Shown here one piece after another: positions 33,978 to 45,289 of a DNA stretch of 64,000 nt. The notes beneath the pieces were generated by a model that did no database searches, was not told where the DNA came from, and worked only from the letters and a program-made list of their open reading frames with translations. Position numbers and translations under genes: made by a program. This DNA comes from Zygnema cylindricum (taxonomy: Eukaryota; Streptophyta; Zygnematophyceae; Zygnematales; Zygnemataceae). Within the stretch, counting starts at the first letter, position 1. Each line of letters opens with the position of its first letter. The stretch covers positions 1-64,000 of the forward strand of contig JBBHKE010002674.1 of assembly GCA_037447655.1 (NCBI GenBank), written 5' to 3'.

Positions 33978-36901
33978 ATGTCCGGTCGTGCACCCTCGCC
34001 TCTTCTCCCTCGTTCACCTCCTCCACCTAAACCTCGCACACAAGCCTCAACAACGATAGAATGTTGTTCAGGGTGTCATAACCATTTCGCGACCGGTGCC
34101 GCTATTGCCCGACATACAAAGAGTTGTCAACAATTTTTTGCCTTGAGTGACCCTTCCTCTAGTACCCTTTCTTCCACAACACTCCCGTCCGGACCTACGA
34201 GCAAAGATCGAGCATTTGTACGCGAGCTAGACGTGCTCGGAGCTTCTGATTTGGGGGGGGCCCGTCCGCGGTTATACACGCCGATTCCGATGGTTGTTTC
34301 AATTATCGTACAGGACGCCCTCCACCTTCCTTTGTCCCGTATTTATTCGGATCCCGCGGATGTTGGACCTTGCCACCTCCTTTTCTTGTTCTCACTTTGG
34401 GTTCTAGTCTTACCTGGCCGTGGCGGTGGTAGAGGGGCCCGAGAAACTATGGCTCGATGTCGACGATTCCTTCAAGGCAGTTGGCGAGCCCTTCATGCCG
34501 AGCACGAGGATCGAGTTGCGAGTGCTTCTTTCACACCACGTCGTACATCTCGGACTTTGGATGTGCCATCCTCCTATCGTCGTGCGGTACATTTGGGCCG
34601 AGTTGGTGAGCTCTCTCGAGTTGTTCGAGCACTCCAGCCATTTAATCCTGCTCCTCGGCCTGCTGCGACTGTTAAGATTCTCTGAGCTCTTCATCCGCCA
34701 GCTCCTACCCCTTAGTCCCCCTCTATTCACACCCTAGAGCCGACAGACTGTTTTCTTTTGGATCGAGACTGTTTAATTAAAGCCCTTACGACTTCTCCAC
34801 ATCACTCAGCTGGGGGTCCTTCAAGCACTGTTTATGAGTTATTTCGCGACGTTTTGCCTCCGGAATCTGGTGCTCGGGGCTTTGATATGTTTTTTCGAGT
34901 ATGTTCTCTTATTAAGGCTATCATTGTCCCTTCTCATATTTGCGATCTCCTCACAACGTCCCACCTCGTAGCTGTTACCAAACCCAATAGGTGAATCCGT
35001 CCTATTGCACTGGGCGAGGTATTGTACCGATTGGTGGCCCGTGCGATCTGCATCCAGCTCCAACCCGCTTTTCATGATTATTTCTCTCCTTTTCAGTCGG
35101 AGTGGCAACCTCGGGGGGTTGTGAGGCCGTGGTCCACAGGATCCGGGCTTTGTTAGACGCCCATCCGGATTGGTTAGTCCTCCAGGTGGATGTTTCTAAT
35201 GCCTTTAATACAGTGGATCGGAATGCTATTTTTTCGGAGCTTATGGTTACACCTTCCCCGATTGTCCAGATATTTCTTTTTGTGAGAGCCTTTTATTCTC
35301 TGAGCAGTAGCCTCTCTTTCTCCACTGATGATGATTTGGTCCCACTTTCCTCCACGAGTGGCACTTGTCAAGGCGATTATCTTGCGGGCCCTTTGTTTTC
35401 CTTTGCCCATTATCATGCTCTCGAGCTTCTACTGTTGCTTACCCTTCTTGCCTCTTCCCTTCAGTTGCGGATGACACACATTATTGGTCCTTCAGACCAA
35501 GTTATACCGGCCTATAATTTTTTCAAGGCTTGGTTAGGCGAACTCAATCTTTCGGTCCAGCCCTCGAAGTGTGTTGTTTGGTCCCCACGTCCTATTCCTC
35601 CTCCTTTCACCCCCCCCCCCCCCCCCCCCCCCCCTCCTGGTTTTCAAACCCATCCTCCTTCCGAAGGCATTCGTGTGTTGGGTTGCCCGCTTGGTTCCGA
35701 TCCATACATCACGAAATTCCTGGATTCCGCTCTTCAGACAGATTTGTCCCTTGTGGACGACCTTCCTCACCTTTCTGATCCCTAGGTGGCCTTTGCTCTT
35801 CTGACACGATGTTTGCCCTTTTACCTTACTCGCACTTCCCCTCCCACCCCATCCTTTGTGTCCTCACTTTCTGCTTTCGACGATCGTCTTATGGATGTCC
35901 TCTAGAGTTTGTTGGGTCGTGGAGCTTTTGATTGCGAGTCTGGGCCTGCGGCACGCATTCAAGCTGTCGCATTTGAGCCTCTCTTCCTGTCTCGGCTGGC
36001 GGTTTGGGTTTACTCTCGACGGCGCGTGTTGCTCGAGCCGCCTATTCGGGAAGTTGGTGCCTTGTTGCTTCCACTATTGTCTGTCGTTTTTTGGCTGGGG
36101 ACACTCCTATTCTTGCGGCCGTGGTTCCCCGTGTTTCAGATGGTGAGCTCGCCTTCCAACGGTCCCTTTTGGATGCATCACGTACTCTTAATCCGGCTGC
36201 TATCGAGGACATGCCAATTTTTTCCACTCTTGTTACGACATCAGTTGCGCGTGTTCAGGAATCCATTTCTGATCGGGTTGTCGCCACTATTAAATCTGAG
36301 CTTCTCGAGGCGCTTCCTTCCGATTCTTCGCGTGCACGCTTCCTTTCTTGTGGTGGACCTCGCTCTGGAGCTTGGCTATTGGCTGTCCCTATTTTATCTA
36401 CTCTTCGTTTCACCCCGGCTCAATTCACGAAGGCCCTTAGGTTCCGCCTTGGCCTCCCTCACCCACCTTTGCTTGGCTCACTCGTTTGCTCCTGTGGCCA
36501 CGTTCTCGAGCCCGACGGGGTCCATTTGCTTCGTTGCTCCCACGGGGGCAAGTTGATTCGGGCGCACGACACGATTCGAGACACCATTGCTACTATCGCT
36601 TATGAGGGGAGATTTTCTGTTCGTCGAGAGGTCTCTCACATTATTCCTTCGCGTCGGATTGACCTTGTATTACTTGATGGTGCGCGTCGTACATTTGGTG
36701 ATATTGTTTTGGCGAACCCTACCTCAACTACAGTCGTCACCCAAGCGGCTCGGCAGTGGGAGTGGCCGCCCGTGACGCGACTAAAAGGAAGGAGCGTGAT
36801 TATTCCTGACGCGACGCTATGGATGGCTTCATTCCGATGGCGGTTGAGATATTTGGTTGTGTGGGTGTGGCTTTGGACAAGTTTTTCCGTACTTGTGGTC
36901 G
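33978..36901 (+). pseudogene. RLE-type LINE L2 (zinc finger, RT, endonuclease)
   Basis: The reading frame starts MSGRAPSPLLPRSPP at 33978, followed by a zinc finger (CCSGCHNHFATGAAIARHTK, then SC) and the motif FLQGSWRALHAEHEDR. The RT starts near 34985 (RPIALGEVLYRLVA), with LQVDVSNAFNTVDRNAIF, GTCQGDYLAGPLFSFAHY, an ADD box near 35467-35475 (frameshifted) and LNLSVQPSKCVVWSPRP. The C-terminal CSCGHVLEPDGVHLLRC zinc motif (36489-36540) and RRIDLVLLDGARRTFGDIVL (36652-36711) are typical of a restriction-like endonuclease LINE. In-frame stops occur near 34686, 34719 and 34992, besides several frameshifts and a long C-run at 35611-35634. The 3' end is lost after 36901. Confidence 0.85.
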
Positions 36902-37489
36902 AGGAAAGTTCAGAGAATTGGGTGAGTATCATGGATAAAAATATGAGCTCGAAAGATGTAGATTTTATGAGGAATTTAGTGGGGACTCTTGACTATCTCC
37001 CTCACCCTCATTTTATATCTCTCTCTCTCTCAATCTGCCACCCGCTCTCCTTCTCACTATCCCTCTCTCTCCTCTCCTCTCCTCTCCCTCTCCCTCTCCC
37101 CGCTTTTCCTCTCCCTCACCATACTCTCTCCCCCTTTTTGTTTTCTAAAATTTTATTTCCTTTCAAAATTGTTTTTTTTTAGGTTGGTTGAAATTTTATT
37201 TTATTAGGTGAAAATTGTACTATGTTTACTTAAAATTTGGGTTCATTCGAATTTTATAGAAGTATTAAAATTAAAATACTCTAAAATTTTATTTTTATGT
37301 TTTTCTTGGTTTTGAATTAGAATGGTTCTAAATTAAAGATTTTTTTTCTAGGGGACTCATAGAATAAACCAAGAAATAGAGTGGTATTGAATCCCTAAAC
37401 TTTACATTTACTGACACTAATTTGAGCGCTTGTTTTTTTTTATCGAAAATAGTAATATAGTGTTGATAATTTTAATGAAGTGGCCCATA
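36902..37489. other. Spacer with CT-rich tract
   Basis: CT-rich low-complexity DNA covers 37008-37140, followed by a T-run and AG at 37181-37182, then AT-rich sequence. No gene is recognised. Confidence 0.5.
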
Positions 37490-37770
37490 ATTTCAACATT
37501 AATATTTCAACATTGACTCTTCAAAATTATATCTTCAACATTGAAATTCAACATTCACTTTACAAAATTCAATTTTTAACATTGAAAACACTAAATTTCA
37601 ATGTTGACATTTCATTTTCCAATATTCCATTTCAACATTAACACTCAATTTCCAGCATTCAATTTCCAACATTGAAAACAATCAAATTCAATAATAACAT
37701 TCAATTTTCAAATTTCTAAAAAACATTGACATTCAATTTCCAACAATAGATTTTTACAATTTAATTTCTA
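37490..37770. repeat. AT-rich minisatellite (ATTCAATTTCCAACATTG)
   Basis: About eight loose 30-40 bp units contain CAACATTG and CATTCAATTTCC. The same kind of array occurs at 55205-55420. Confidence 0.75.
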
Positions 37771-37999
37771 AGTTGACTCAAAGTAGTTACATTTTTTTTT
37801 TGGGAACCTATAAGTTGATTCAAATTTTAATGGGTCAATTGGAAGTTTCGCATTTTTCGCATTATTTTTTTTTTTAACATTCCTCATTTTACACTCTAAA
37901 TTTGACTAGGTTATTCGAATTTTACCCCGCAAAAATCGAACTTAAAACCCAGAATACGCAAGAAATATTCATTATATTACTAATTTTTGTATTTTCAAG

Positions 38000-38212
38000 T
38001 TATTTATTGTGAGATTTTTCATTAAGAAAAGGACAAAAAACAATACCATCCAAAAATGACGATGAACTCTGACTGGAGTCCTTTTTGTCTGTATTCAGAG
38101 AGAAAATCTCTCGCTTGTCTTTTCCCGAGTTTCTTTTTCCAGATTTTGCAAGAATCCATGCCTTTTTCCCTTCTGAAGTCGTTTGTCGTGTAGCGGGAAT
38201 TTTGGAAGCCAT
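38000..38212 (-). CDS. Unidentified 70-residue ORF in a duplicated segment
   Basis: The minus-strand ATG at 38212 opens MASKIPATRQTTSEGKKAWI, then a Lys/Ser-rich stretch ending SFLDGIVFCPF. No family is recognised. The segment 37790-38220 is duplicated at 55430-55800, where the same start (MASKFPARRQATSEGKK) soon meets a stop. A donor-like G|GTATTG follows SFLD, so it may be a captured first exon. Function unknown. Confidence 0.25.
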   Translation of the reverse strand: MASKIPATRQTTSEGKKAWILAKSGKRNSGKDKREIFSLNTDKKDSSQSSSSFLDGIVFCPFLNEKSHNK

Positions 38213-38462
38213 GGTACGGTAGCCTTAGCAATTGTTAAACGACGTTTTGGAGTTTTAAGTTTTATATTATCGTATGGAGTTTCGGAATACCGTACCGTAC
38301 GGCACGCCGCGAATCACTGTTCATGTAAAAATAATATTCGTGTACGAAATAAAATAGTGTAATTAACACTATTTTAGGTTCACAAATCTAAACCTAACAA
38401 AATGTTTATAACTCAATACTATTGAACATTCAAATCGCTACACTTATATTCCTACATATTCC

Positions 38463-39478
38463 CGCGTGCACGCTTCCTGTCTTGTGGTGGACCTGGCTCT
38501 GGAGCTTGGCTATTGGCTGTCCCTATTTTATCTACTCTTCGTTTCACCCCGGCTCAGTTCACGACGGCCCTTAGGTTCCGCCTTGGCCTCCCTCACCCAC
38601 CTTTGCTTGGCTCACTCGTTTGCTCCTGTGGCCACGTTCTCGAGCGCGACGGGGTCCATTTGCTTCGTTGCTCCCACGGGGGCAAGTTGATTCGGGCGCA
38701 CGACACGATTCGAGACACCATTGCTACTATCGCTTATGAGGGGAGATTTTCTGTTCGTCGAGAGGTCTCTCACATTATTCCTTCGCGTCGGATTGACCTT
38801 GTATTACTTGATGGTGCGCGTCGTACATTTGGTGATATTGTTTTGGCGAACCCTACCTCAACTACAGTCGTCACCCAAGCGGCTCGGCAGTGGGAGTGGC
38901 CGCCCGTGACGCGACTAAAAGGAAGGAGCGTGATTATTCCTGACGCGACGCTATGGATGGCTTCATTCCGATGGCGGTTGAGATATTTGGTTGTGTGGGT
39001 GTGGCTTTGGACAAGTTTTTCCGTACTTGTGGTCGGCGCTCGTTCGAGAGGCGGGGACCTGTTTCAGTCCTTACTTCCTTTTTTCGTCAACGTTTTTCCG
39101 TGGCTCTACAACGGGTGCTGGCTTCTACATTACTTCGATCGTCTATTGCCGTTATGGATCGACGACGTGTTCCGGAACTTCCTCCTCGTGCTCCTCCGGG
39201 ATTCGGGGACTTACGTGGTTGCTTTCCGTAGATTTTTAGCTATGTTGGTGTTAGTTTTTTCCTTTGATGTTTTGTTTGCGGGGTTTTGCTTTTTAAGGTG
39301 TTTTTGATTTCCTTGCCATTCTTTCATATTTTCGCCGGTTTTGCCTTGATTTTCCTCTTTGTTTATTTCGTAGTCATGTGGTTTTTTCAGTTTTAGCAAT
39401 GCTACTTCCTTTTGTTCCTATGGACTCAAATGGTTTACCATCGCGCTTTTTAATAAAGTCGGCCCCCTTAAGGTAAAG
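38463..39478 (+). pseudogene. RLE-type LINE L3, 5'-truncated 3' fragment
   Basis: The first 570 bp repeat 36332-36901 almost exactly, including the frameshift at the AARQ codons. It then supplies the rest of the C-terminus (CGRRSFERRGP..., ending PPGFGDLRGCFP at 39231) and a 3' UTR with AATAAA at 39452-39457. No poly(A) tail is seen. Confidence 0.85.
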
Positions 39479-40210
39479 AGTGCCCTATACTATAATCCGC
39501 ACAACCATGGAGATAGGCTTGTATGACCGTCAACAAGGGGATCTCAAATCAAAAGCCTCGAGGAGATCTAAATAATCACGTACAAAAGCCCAATCCTCGG
39601 TCATAGGGCCGAACTGAAGTGTGGTGGAAGACAATATACGTTTTAGAAATCAGTACAGTTTTCTTATTTCTACAACAACATTGTAACAATCACAAGAGTT
39701 TGAAGCTAAAAAAAAGGTCCATTTTCTACTCCACATAATTATGTTTTAACTATTACACCCATTTTTTCACATCTTATTAAATAATATTTACCCTCAAATG
39801 CGTATTTGAACAGATAATTGATCGAAGTTTAAAAATTTGACAAAAAATAAAAGAAAAATACATGTTCCCAATTTAAAATATCATGAAACCTGTGTTTTTG
39901 TTCCTCGAAACTTTTACAAAGGATATATTTTTTTATCGGTCTGAAAACCTTACCCATTAAATCAAAAATGTACACAAAAAAAAAAAAATCGACCCAACTA
40001 GAGGTTTGCTTTTACGCAACCTTTTTAAAAGTAAAAATTTCAAAAGATTTCTACAAAAAAAAAATCAAACTTTTTTCAAAAGTACGACTTGAAAACTTTT
40101 TTCCTCAGAAACTCATCTTTTTCACCGAACTTTTCATCATAATATTCATCATATTTTCCAAAATCATCGAAAACAAAAAAGAAAAAAAAGAAAACTTTCC
40201 ACAAATTTTT
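39479..40210. other. AT-rich DNA downstream of CACTIN, no gene seen
   Basis: This probably includes the CACTIN 3' UTR on the minus strand and intergenic sequence. No conserved motif is recognised. Confidence 0.5.
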
Positions 40211-40330
40211 TTATCGACGATACCGATATCGTTTAAAATTGAAGTAAACGTGCAAAATTCCTCGTTCAAAAGTACACTTAAACCCTTTTTTGTGCGAATA
40301 TTCCCATTCTTTATTCACAATACGAAAAGC
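40211..40330 (-). CDS. CACTIN: CACTIN terminal exon
   Basis: The 120-nt exon encodes AFRIVNKEWEYSHKKGFKCT, then FERGILHVYFNFKRYRYRR and TAA (40211-40213). The acceptor is TTCCTTGCAG. This is the invariant C-terminus of the family. Confidence 0.95.
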   Translation of the reverse strand, partial: AFRIVNKEWEYSHKKGFKCTFERGILHVYFNFKRYRYRR

Positions 40331-41715
40331 CTGCAAGGAAAAAAAAAAGAAAAAAAAGAATGAATAACAATGTTTAACTTACGTAGAAAAGAATGTTACA
40401 TTTGTTTTTTTAACTTCACATTTCAAACAATATTCATAAACAAAAAAAAAACCACAACAGCGTAACTTTGAAGTTGTTAATAAAAAAAGAAGAAATCAAC
40501 CCTCCCTTTCCCTCCCCCCCCAAAAAACAGAAAAAATAGCAGAACATATCTTCATACTGCATACCAAAAACTTGAAACCGTAATAACTTCACTCCCCTCA
40601 GTCATAAAATTTTCAAATTAAAATTGACATTTAATTTTAGTATGAAAACTATAAACACCATGAAAGGTGGTTACTAATTTAATACCATTATTGTCAATAT
40701 TAACACTAATTCGGTCGCGACTATTTTTGGCCGGAAAAACATATATTAAGGGTGTGAAACAAAATTTGCCACGTCTCTTAGTACTAAATTAGTATTATAT
40801 TTTTTATTTCACATCAACACTAATAAATCCTCAATGCTAAGAACTATTGGCAGTGTGGTATTATGTATCGGTGGCCACTTACCGATAACTGTTATGTACC
40901 TTTTTTTTTACCTACCGCTAATCGATATGTACCTTTTTTTGACCTACCGAGAATCGATAGGTACCATTCCTTACCTACCGATAATCGATAGGTACTTTAT
41001 TTTGACCTACGGAGAACCGCTACCTACCTCGATATGTACCTTTTTTTATCCGACCGATAATCGATATGTACTTTTTTTTTACCTACATATAATCGATATT
41101 TTTTTTGACCTACCAATAATTGACATGTACCTTTTCTGACTTAACGATTATCGATTTATCGGTTCAATATATTGGTTCAATATATCGATGAGAAAATAAT
41201 CGCAATATTTTACCTATATATCGGCCCCGATGTAACGATAAAAATATCGTGATAATTGACTTTTGACTTTTCAAAAAATAATTGTAGGGTTTCATTGGTT
41301 TATGCGCTCGTAACCTTTCGAGAGAATGTCTTTCAGCCAAAAAAAAAAAAAACTTACTAACTTCTACGTGATAGGTTTGTCACTTTCTTACCATTTGGGA
41401 AGTTGCCCAAGGTTTGTAACAGATAGTTTCAAGAGGCTAGGGTTTAGACACATATGCTTTGCTTATTGCTTTTGGTTACAGTCGATCTACTCATCAGAAA
41501 CCCAGAAATTGTTCTGTGCAAAAAGTTGGACTGGAGTAAAGTTCTCTACTTTTTGGCCTATGGCAAACGACTTTATTGTACAGAAGTACTGGGCAGTCCA
41601 GGTCGGAGTTCCGAACTTTAGTTCTACAAAGTACGGATTGGATTGTCACACGTGACAAGACATACTAAATTGTATACGGTAAAATATGATATAATACTAA
41701 TGTATTGTAATACTC

Positions 41716-41764
<49 letters not shown>

Positions 41765-43072
41765 TGGCAATAACAATTTATTCATCCCAAAGCGATATAT
41801 CGGGCAATCTTGCTGTTCGATAAAAGATAATATCGGTTATCAGACTTAACGCAATAAGAAATTTACTGATACACAACACTACAAAAAACCCCCAAAAACC
41901 CCAAAAAACCCTGAATTTTCCCAAAAACAAAACATGAAACCCCTCCCCTCCCAAAAAAATACTCACAATATCTTCGTACGGAGGCCCTGCATGGAACCGT
42001 ATCAAACAAGTCTCTCCCGTACTCCCGTCTCTGTCGATCACATATGTGGGAGCCTTTGATTTGTCGATCAAATCGGGGTAAAAAATGTTAAATTTGTATC
42101 CTTGTACAATTTTGGGAGGAGGATTGTCGTGGTCGTAATGGGTTTGGTTGTATTTGTTCCATTCGTATCCGGTGTGGACTCGATTGAAGTATTTCGGTTT
42201 TCGAGGACGGTATTTGTCGTGCCACCAGTAGACCTGAGGGAGAGGAAAGGAGAGGAGAGGAGGGAAGGAAAAAGAAAGGAAAAAGGGAGGAGGCGGAGGA
42301 GGATTAGATTTCGTTTTTCTAGGACGGTATTTGTCATGCGACAAGTAGACCTAGAGGAAGGAAGGAAGGAAATCAAAGGAAGAAAAAAAGGAGGAGGCGG
42401 AGGAGAGGTAGAGACTTAGATTTGGATTTTCAAGGACGGTGTTTGTAATGAAACCGGTAGACCGAAAAAAGATGAAGAAAGGAAGGAAGGAAGGAAGGAG
42501 AAAAAGGGAGGAGGAGAAGGAAGAGGAAGTTAGTTACAGTTTTCTGAGGATGGTAATTGTCGTGCCACCAGTAGACCCAAGGAAGATGAAAGGACGGAAG
42601 GGAGGATTAAGAAGGGATAAAAGAGGAGGAGGAGGAGGAGAAGGCGAAGAAGGCAAAGAAGAGTTGACGGAAAAAGAACGGAACTAAAGGAAGAAGAAGA
42701 AGTAGAGGTAGATTTGACTTCTCAAGGACGGTCCTCTTTGTGCCAGGAAAAAGAAAAAGAGAGAATGAGGGAGAGGAAGAAAGGAAAAGGAAGCAAAACA
42801 AAGAAGAAAGGGAAACGAAAGGAAGAGGAGAGAATGCGGAAAAGAAGTTGTTATCGATGAAAAAGAAAGCTCCATCCGCAAAAACGGCAGAGGAAAAAGA
42901 AAGTAGAAGACGAAGAAGAGAAGAACAGAAGATGAGAAAAGGAAGAGTAGGAGACAAAGAAGGAGAAGAAGAAGAAGAGACAAAAAAAAGAGAATGAGAC
43001 AAAAAAAAAACAAAAAAAGAAGACAAACGAGTTCGTGAAAAAGAAAACCCCGTAAAAAGAAAGAAAAGAGAG

Positions 43073-43165
<93 letters not shown>

Positions 43166-43511
43166 AACAAAAAAAGGGGAGGTGAAGAAGGAACGGATTT
43201 CCACCAACAAACCGAAAACAAAACAAAAGAAAACACCCTCCGCCTCCCTCCCTTCCCCCAAAATCACATTCCCTCCTCCAGCCCCTCTCCCCCGCCCTCC
43301 CTCCCTCTCCCTCCCTGTCCCTTCCTCCCTCCCTTGCTCACCTGTGACTCCAAACTAACTTCCGCCCCACCGCCCAAAATCACGTCTCCCTCATCATGCC
43401 CCATCACACGAGTGGCCGCAGCTCTCTCTGCTGCCGTCAGTTCTCCTCCTCTCCCTCCTCCCCCCCCTCCCTCTCCCCCTCCTCCCGCCCCCAAATCCTC
43501 TCCCTCCGCCC
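40211..43511 (-). CDS. CACTIN: CACTIN C-terminal region, 5' part missing
   Basis: Three minus-strand exons join in phase: 43342 to about 43511, 41967-42233 and 40211-40330. CACTIN is a conserved nuclear, spliceosome-associated protein. The visible 185 residues run from EGDVILGGGAEVSLESQ through WWHDKYRPRKPKYFNRVHTG, YEWNKYNQTHYDHDNPPPKI, VQGYKFNIFYPDLIDK and IRFHAGPPYEDI to the invariant tail FNFKRYRYRR and TAA. The region matches the CactinC domain almost residue for residue. The roughly 500 upstream residues of the family are not found anywhere to the right; LINE L4 abuts the most upstream exon at about 43511. The gene is therefore probably 5'-disrupted, unless the exon ends there naturally and the rest lies outside the window. 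Confidence 0.92.
40880..41160. repeat. Diverged minisatellite with CCGATAATCGAT palindromes
   Basis: About seven units of 35-40 bp of the type CCTACCGATAATCGATATGTACCTTTTTTT lie in the last CACTIN intron (the repeated core is CTACCGATAATCGAT). CGATAATCGAT-type dyads continue to 41240. Confidence 0.8.
41719..41764. repeat. (TA)n microsatellite
   Basis: A TA run of about 45 bp with one TGTA interruption, inside the last CACTIN intron. Confidence 0.95.
41967..42233 (-). CDS. CACTIN: CACTIN exon, CactinC domain
   Basis: The 267-nt exon has 89 codons in phase 0, from VYWWHDKYRPRKPKYF to HAGPPYEDI. The acceptor CCTCTCCCTCAG follows a long pyrimidine tract and the donor is ATT|GTGAGT. Its first 40-50 bases with the acceptor are echoed four times in the upstream intron. 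Confidence 0.95.
42300..42760 (-). repeat. Tandem echoes of the CACTIN exon start and acceptor
   Basis: Segments at about 42310-42363, 42428-42475, 42545-42598 and 42716-42750 repeat the acceptor and first codons of the exon at 42190-42245. The shared block on the plus strand is AGGACGGTATTTGTCGTGCC then ACCAGTAGACC. GTAGAC occurs at 42228, 42345, 42457 and 42571, a 112-117 bp period; the fourth echo lacks it. GGAAGGAAGG-type purine DNA fills the gaps. The echoes diverge and the most distant one is partial. Confidence 0.85.
42761..43260. repeat. Purine-rich tract including (GA)n 43079-43158
   Basis: In CACTIN sense this is a long pyrimidine stretch on the acceptor side of the intron. The overlapping ORFs are compositional. 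Confidence 0.9.
43342..43511 (-). CDS. CACTIN: CACTIN exon, acidic/Gly-rich segment, cut by LINE L4
   Basis: The sense strand reads a Gly/Glu-rich low-complexity run, then ELTAAERAAATRVMGHDEGD and VILGGGAEVSLESQ. The donor is CAG|GTGAGC (43336-43344). The upstream edge merges into LINE sequence around a shared CGGGGGC at 43506-43512, so the true exon start is unknown. Confidence 0.8.
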
Positions 43512-44310
43512 CCTCGGGGGCGAGTTGATTCGGGCGCACGACCCGATTCGAGACACCGTTTCTACTATCGCTTCTGAGGGGGGATTTTTTGTTCGTCGGG
43601 AGGTCTCTCACATTATTCCTTCGCGTCGGATTGACCTTGTATTACTTGATGGTGCGCGTCGTACATTTGGTGATATTGTTTTGGCGAACCCTACCTCAAC
43701 TACAGTCGTCACCCAAGCGGCTCGGCATATGGGAGTGGCCGCCTGTGACGCGGCTAAAAGGAAGGAGCGTGATTATGCCTGTCGCGACGCTATGGATGGG
43801 CGGTCAAGATATTTAGTTGTGTGGGTGTGGCTTTGGACGAGTTTTTCCGTATTTGTGGTCGGCGCTCGTTCGAGAGGCGGGGACCTGGGAGCCCTTCTAC
43901 TTCAGTCCTTACTTCCTTTTTTCGTCAACGTTTTTCCGTGGCTCTACAACGGGTGCTGGCTTCTATATTACTTCGATCGTCTATTTCCGTTATGGATTGA
44001 CGGCGTGTTCCGAAACTTCCTCCTCGTGCTCCTCCGGGATTCGGGGACTTATGTGGTTGCTTTCCATAGATTTTTAGTTATGTCGGTGTTAGTTTTTTCC
44101 TTTGATGTTTTGTTTGCGGGGTTTTGCTTCTTAGGGTGTTTTTGATTTCCTTGTCATTCTTTCGTATTTTCGTCGGTTTTGCCTTGATTTTCCTCTTTGT
44201 TTATTCAGTAGTCATGTGGTTTTTTCAGTTTTAGCAATGTTACTTCCTTTTGTTCCTATGGACTCAGATGGTTTACCATCGCACTTTCTAATAAAGTCGA
44301 CCCCCTTTTA
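43511..44310 (+). pseudogene. RLE-type LINE L4, 3' fragment inserted at CACTIN
   Basis: From GELIRAHDPIRDT it follows the LINE C-terminus through RIDLVLLDGARRTFGDIVLA, then AARHMGVAACDAAKRKERDY. It lacks the frameshift shared by L2 and L3 but has a 12-bp deletion near 43800. The 3' UTR ends with AATAAA (44290-44295) and CCCCCTT. Confidence 0.85.
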
Positions 44311-44784
44311 TTTTATATATATTTATAGTTATCTTGTAATCCGTACATACACAAATGTACGGACTTTCGTTGTGACCAAGATATAAGGATTTTTTTGTTT
44401 CAGTTTTACCAAGGGTTTGTAAGTTAAGTCTGACTACGCTGCCCGAATTAAAAAAAAAATCTTCCTGTCGTCAACACGTGTGGATGTACATAACATGAAC
44501 GTTTAGTAAGCTGTATGTCTACAAATGTCATGGGAAAAAATGTGACGTCACAAGAGGTTACAAAAATCAGCGTGCGTCATCACAGATTGTAGACGTTGAC
44601 AGCCGTCACGGGCATTGTCGACGTATACAATCGTCACACCCTTAAAGTGACAATTTCGTTGTAACATTTGGGACACTTGAAAACCGTGTACGAACGCTAA
44701 AATACGAAGTATGTTCGCTAAGTTACAAGTACATGGAGACATACCGTACGCTTCCCGTCGTTGACTCTGAAACAAAATAGTGTG
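44311..44784. other. Intergenic DNA, partly inverted copy of 12.2-12.9 kb
   Basis: 44560-44760 matches 12240-12350 and 12880-12960 in reverse. No gene is seen. Confidence 0.5.
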
Positions 44785-45175
44785 TCAAAATCAAAAGTAC
44801 ACGCAAACCGGCCAAGTAAATATAGTACCAACGACATAACTACACTAAAAAAATTTGACATGGGGTTTTGACATGATCAGAAAAGTACACGCAAATCAGC
44901 CAAATACAGAAGTACAGTACTAACGATGTTCCTGAAATGGAAGAGTTCTGACATAATCAAAAGTACACGCAAACCGGCCAAGTAAAGTACAGTACCAGCG
45001 ACATAACGGAACTGCAATAGTTTTGACATAAAGTTTTAGCATAATCGATAGTACACGCAAAATCGTAGATCCGCTAAGAGTACCAGCGACATAACTGAAA
45101 TGGAATAAGTTTGACATAGAGTTTTGACATTATCAAAATTACAAGCAAATTGTCCAAGTAGAGTACACCATGCAT
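44785..45175. repeat. Minisatellite, about 95-bp unit, four copies
   Basis: The unit contains AGTACACGCAAACCGGCCAA, GTACCAGCGACATAAC, TGAAATGGAATAG and TTTTGACAT. Copies are diverged. Confidence 0.8.
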
Positions 45176-45289
45176 CGTTGTTATAACATATTTTTTGCGT
45201 ACACATTTGTCCGATTACTACACCGCGAATAGTAATTAGAGTAAATTACTCTAATTCGGTCGCTCGAAATGCGACTCTATGACATCAAA

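Noticed and set aside
41326-41655. Plus-strand 109-residue ORF
   Set aside because: It lies inside a CACTIN intron on the opposite strand and has no recognisable motif or splice context.
42607-43267. Ser/Leu/Phe-rich ORFs on the minus strand
   Set aside because: They cross the purine-rich CACTIN intron; splice sites and the CACTIN frame explain the locus.
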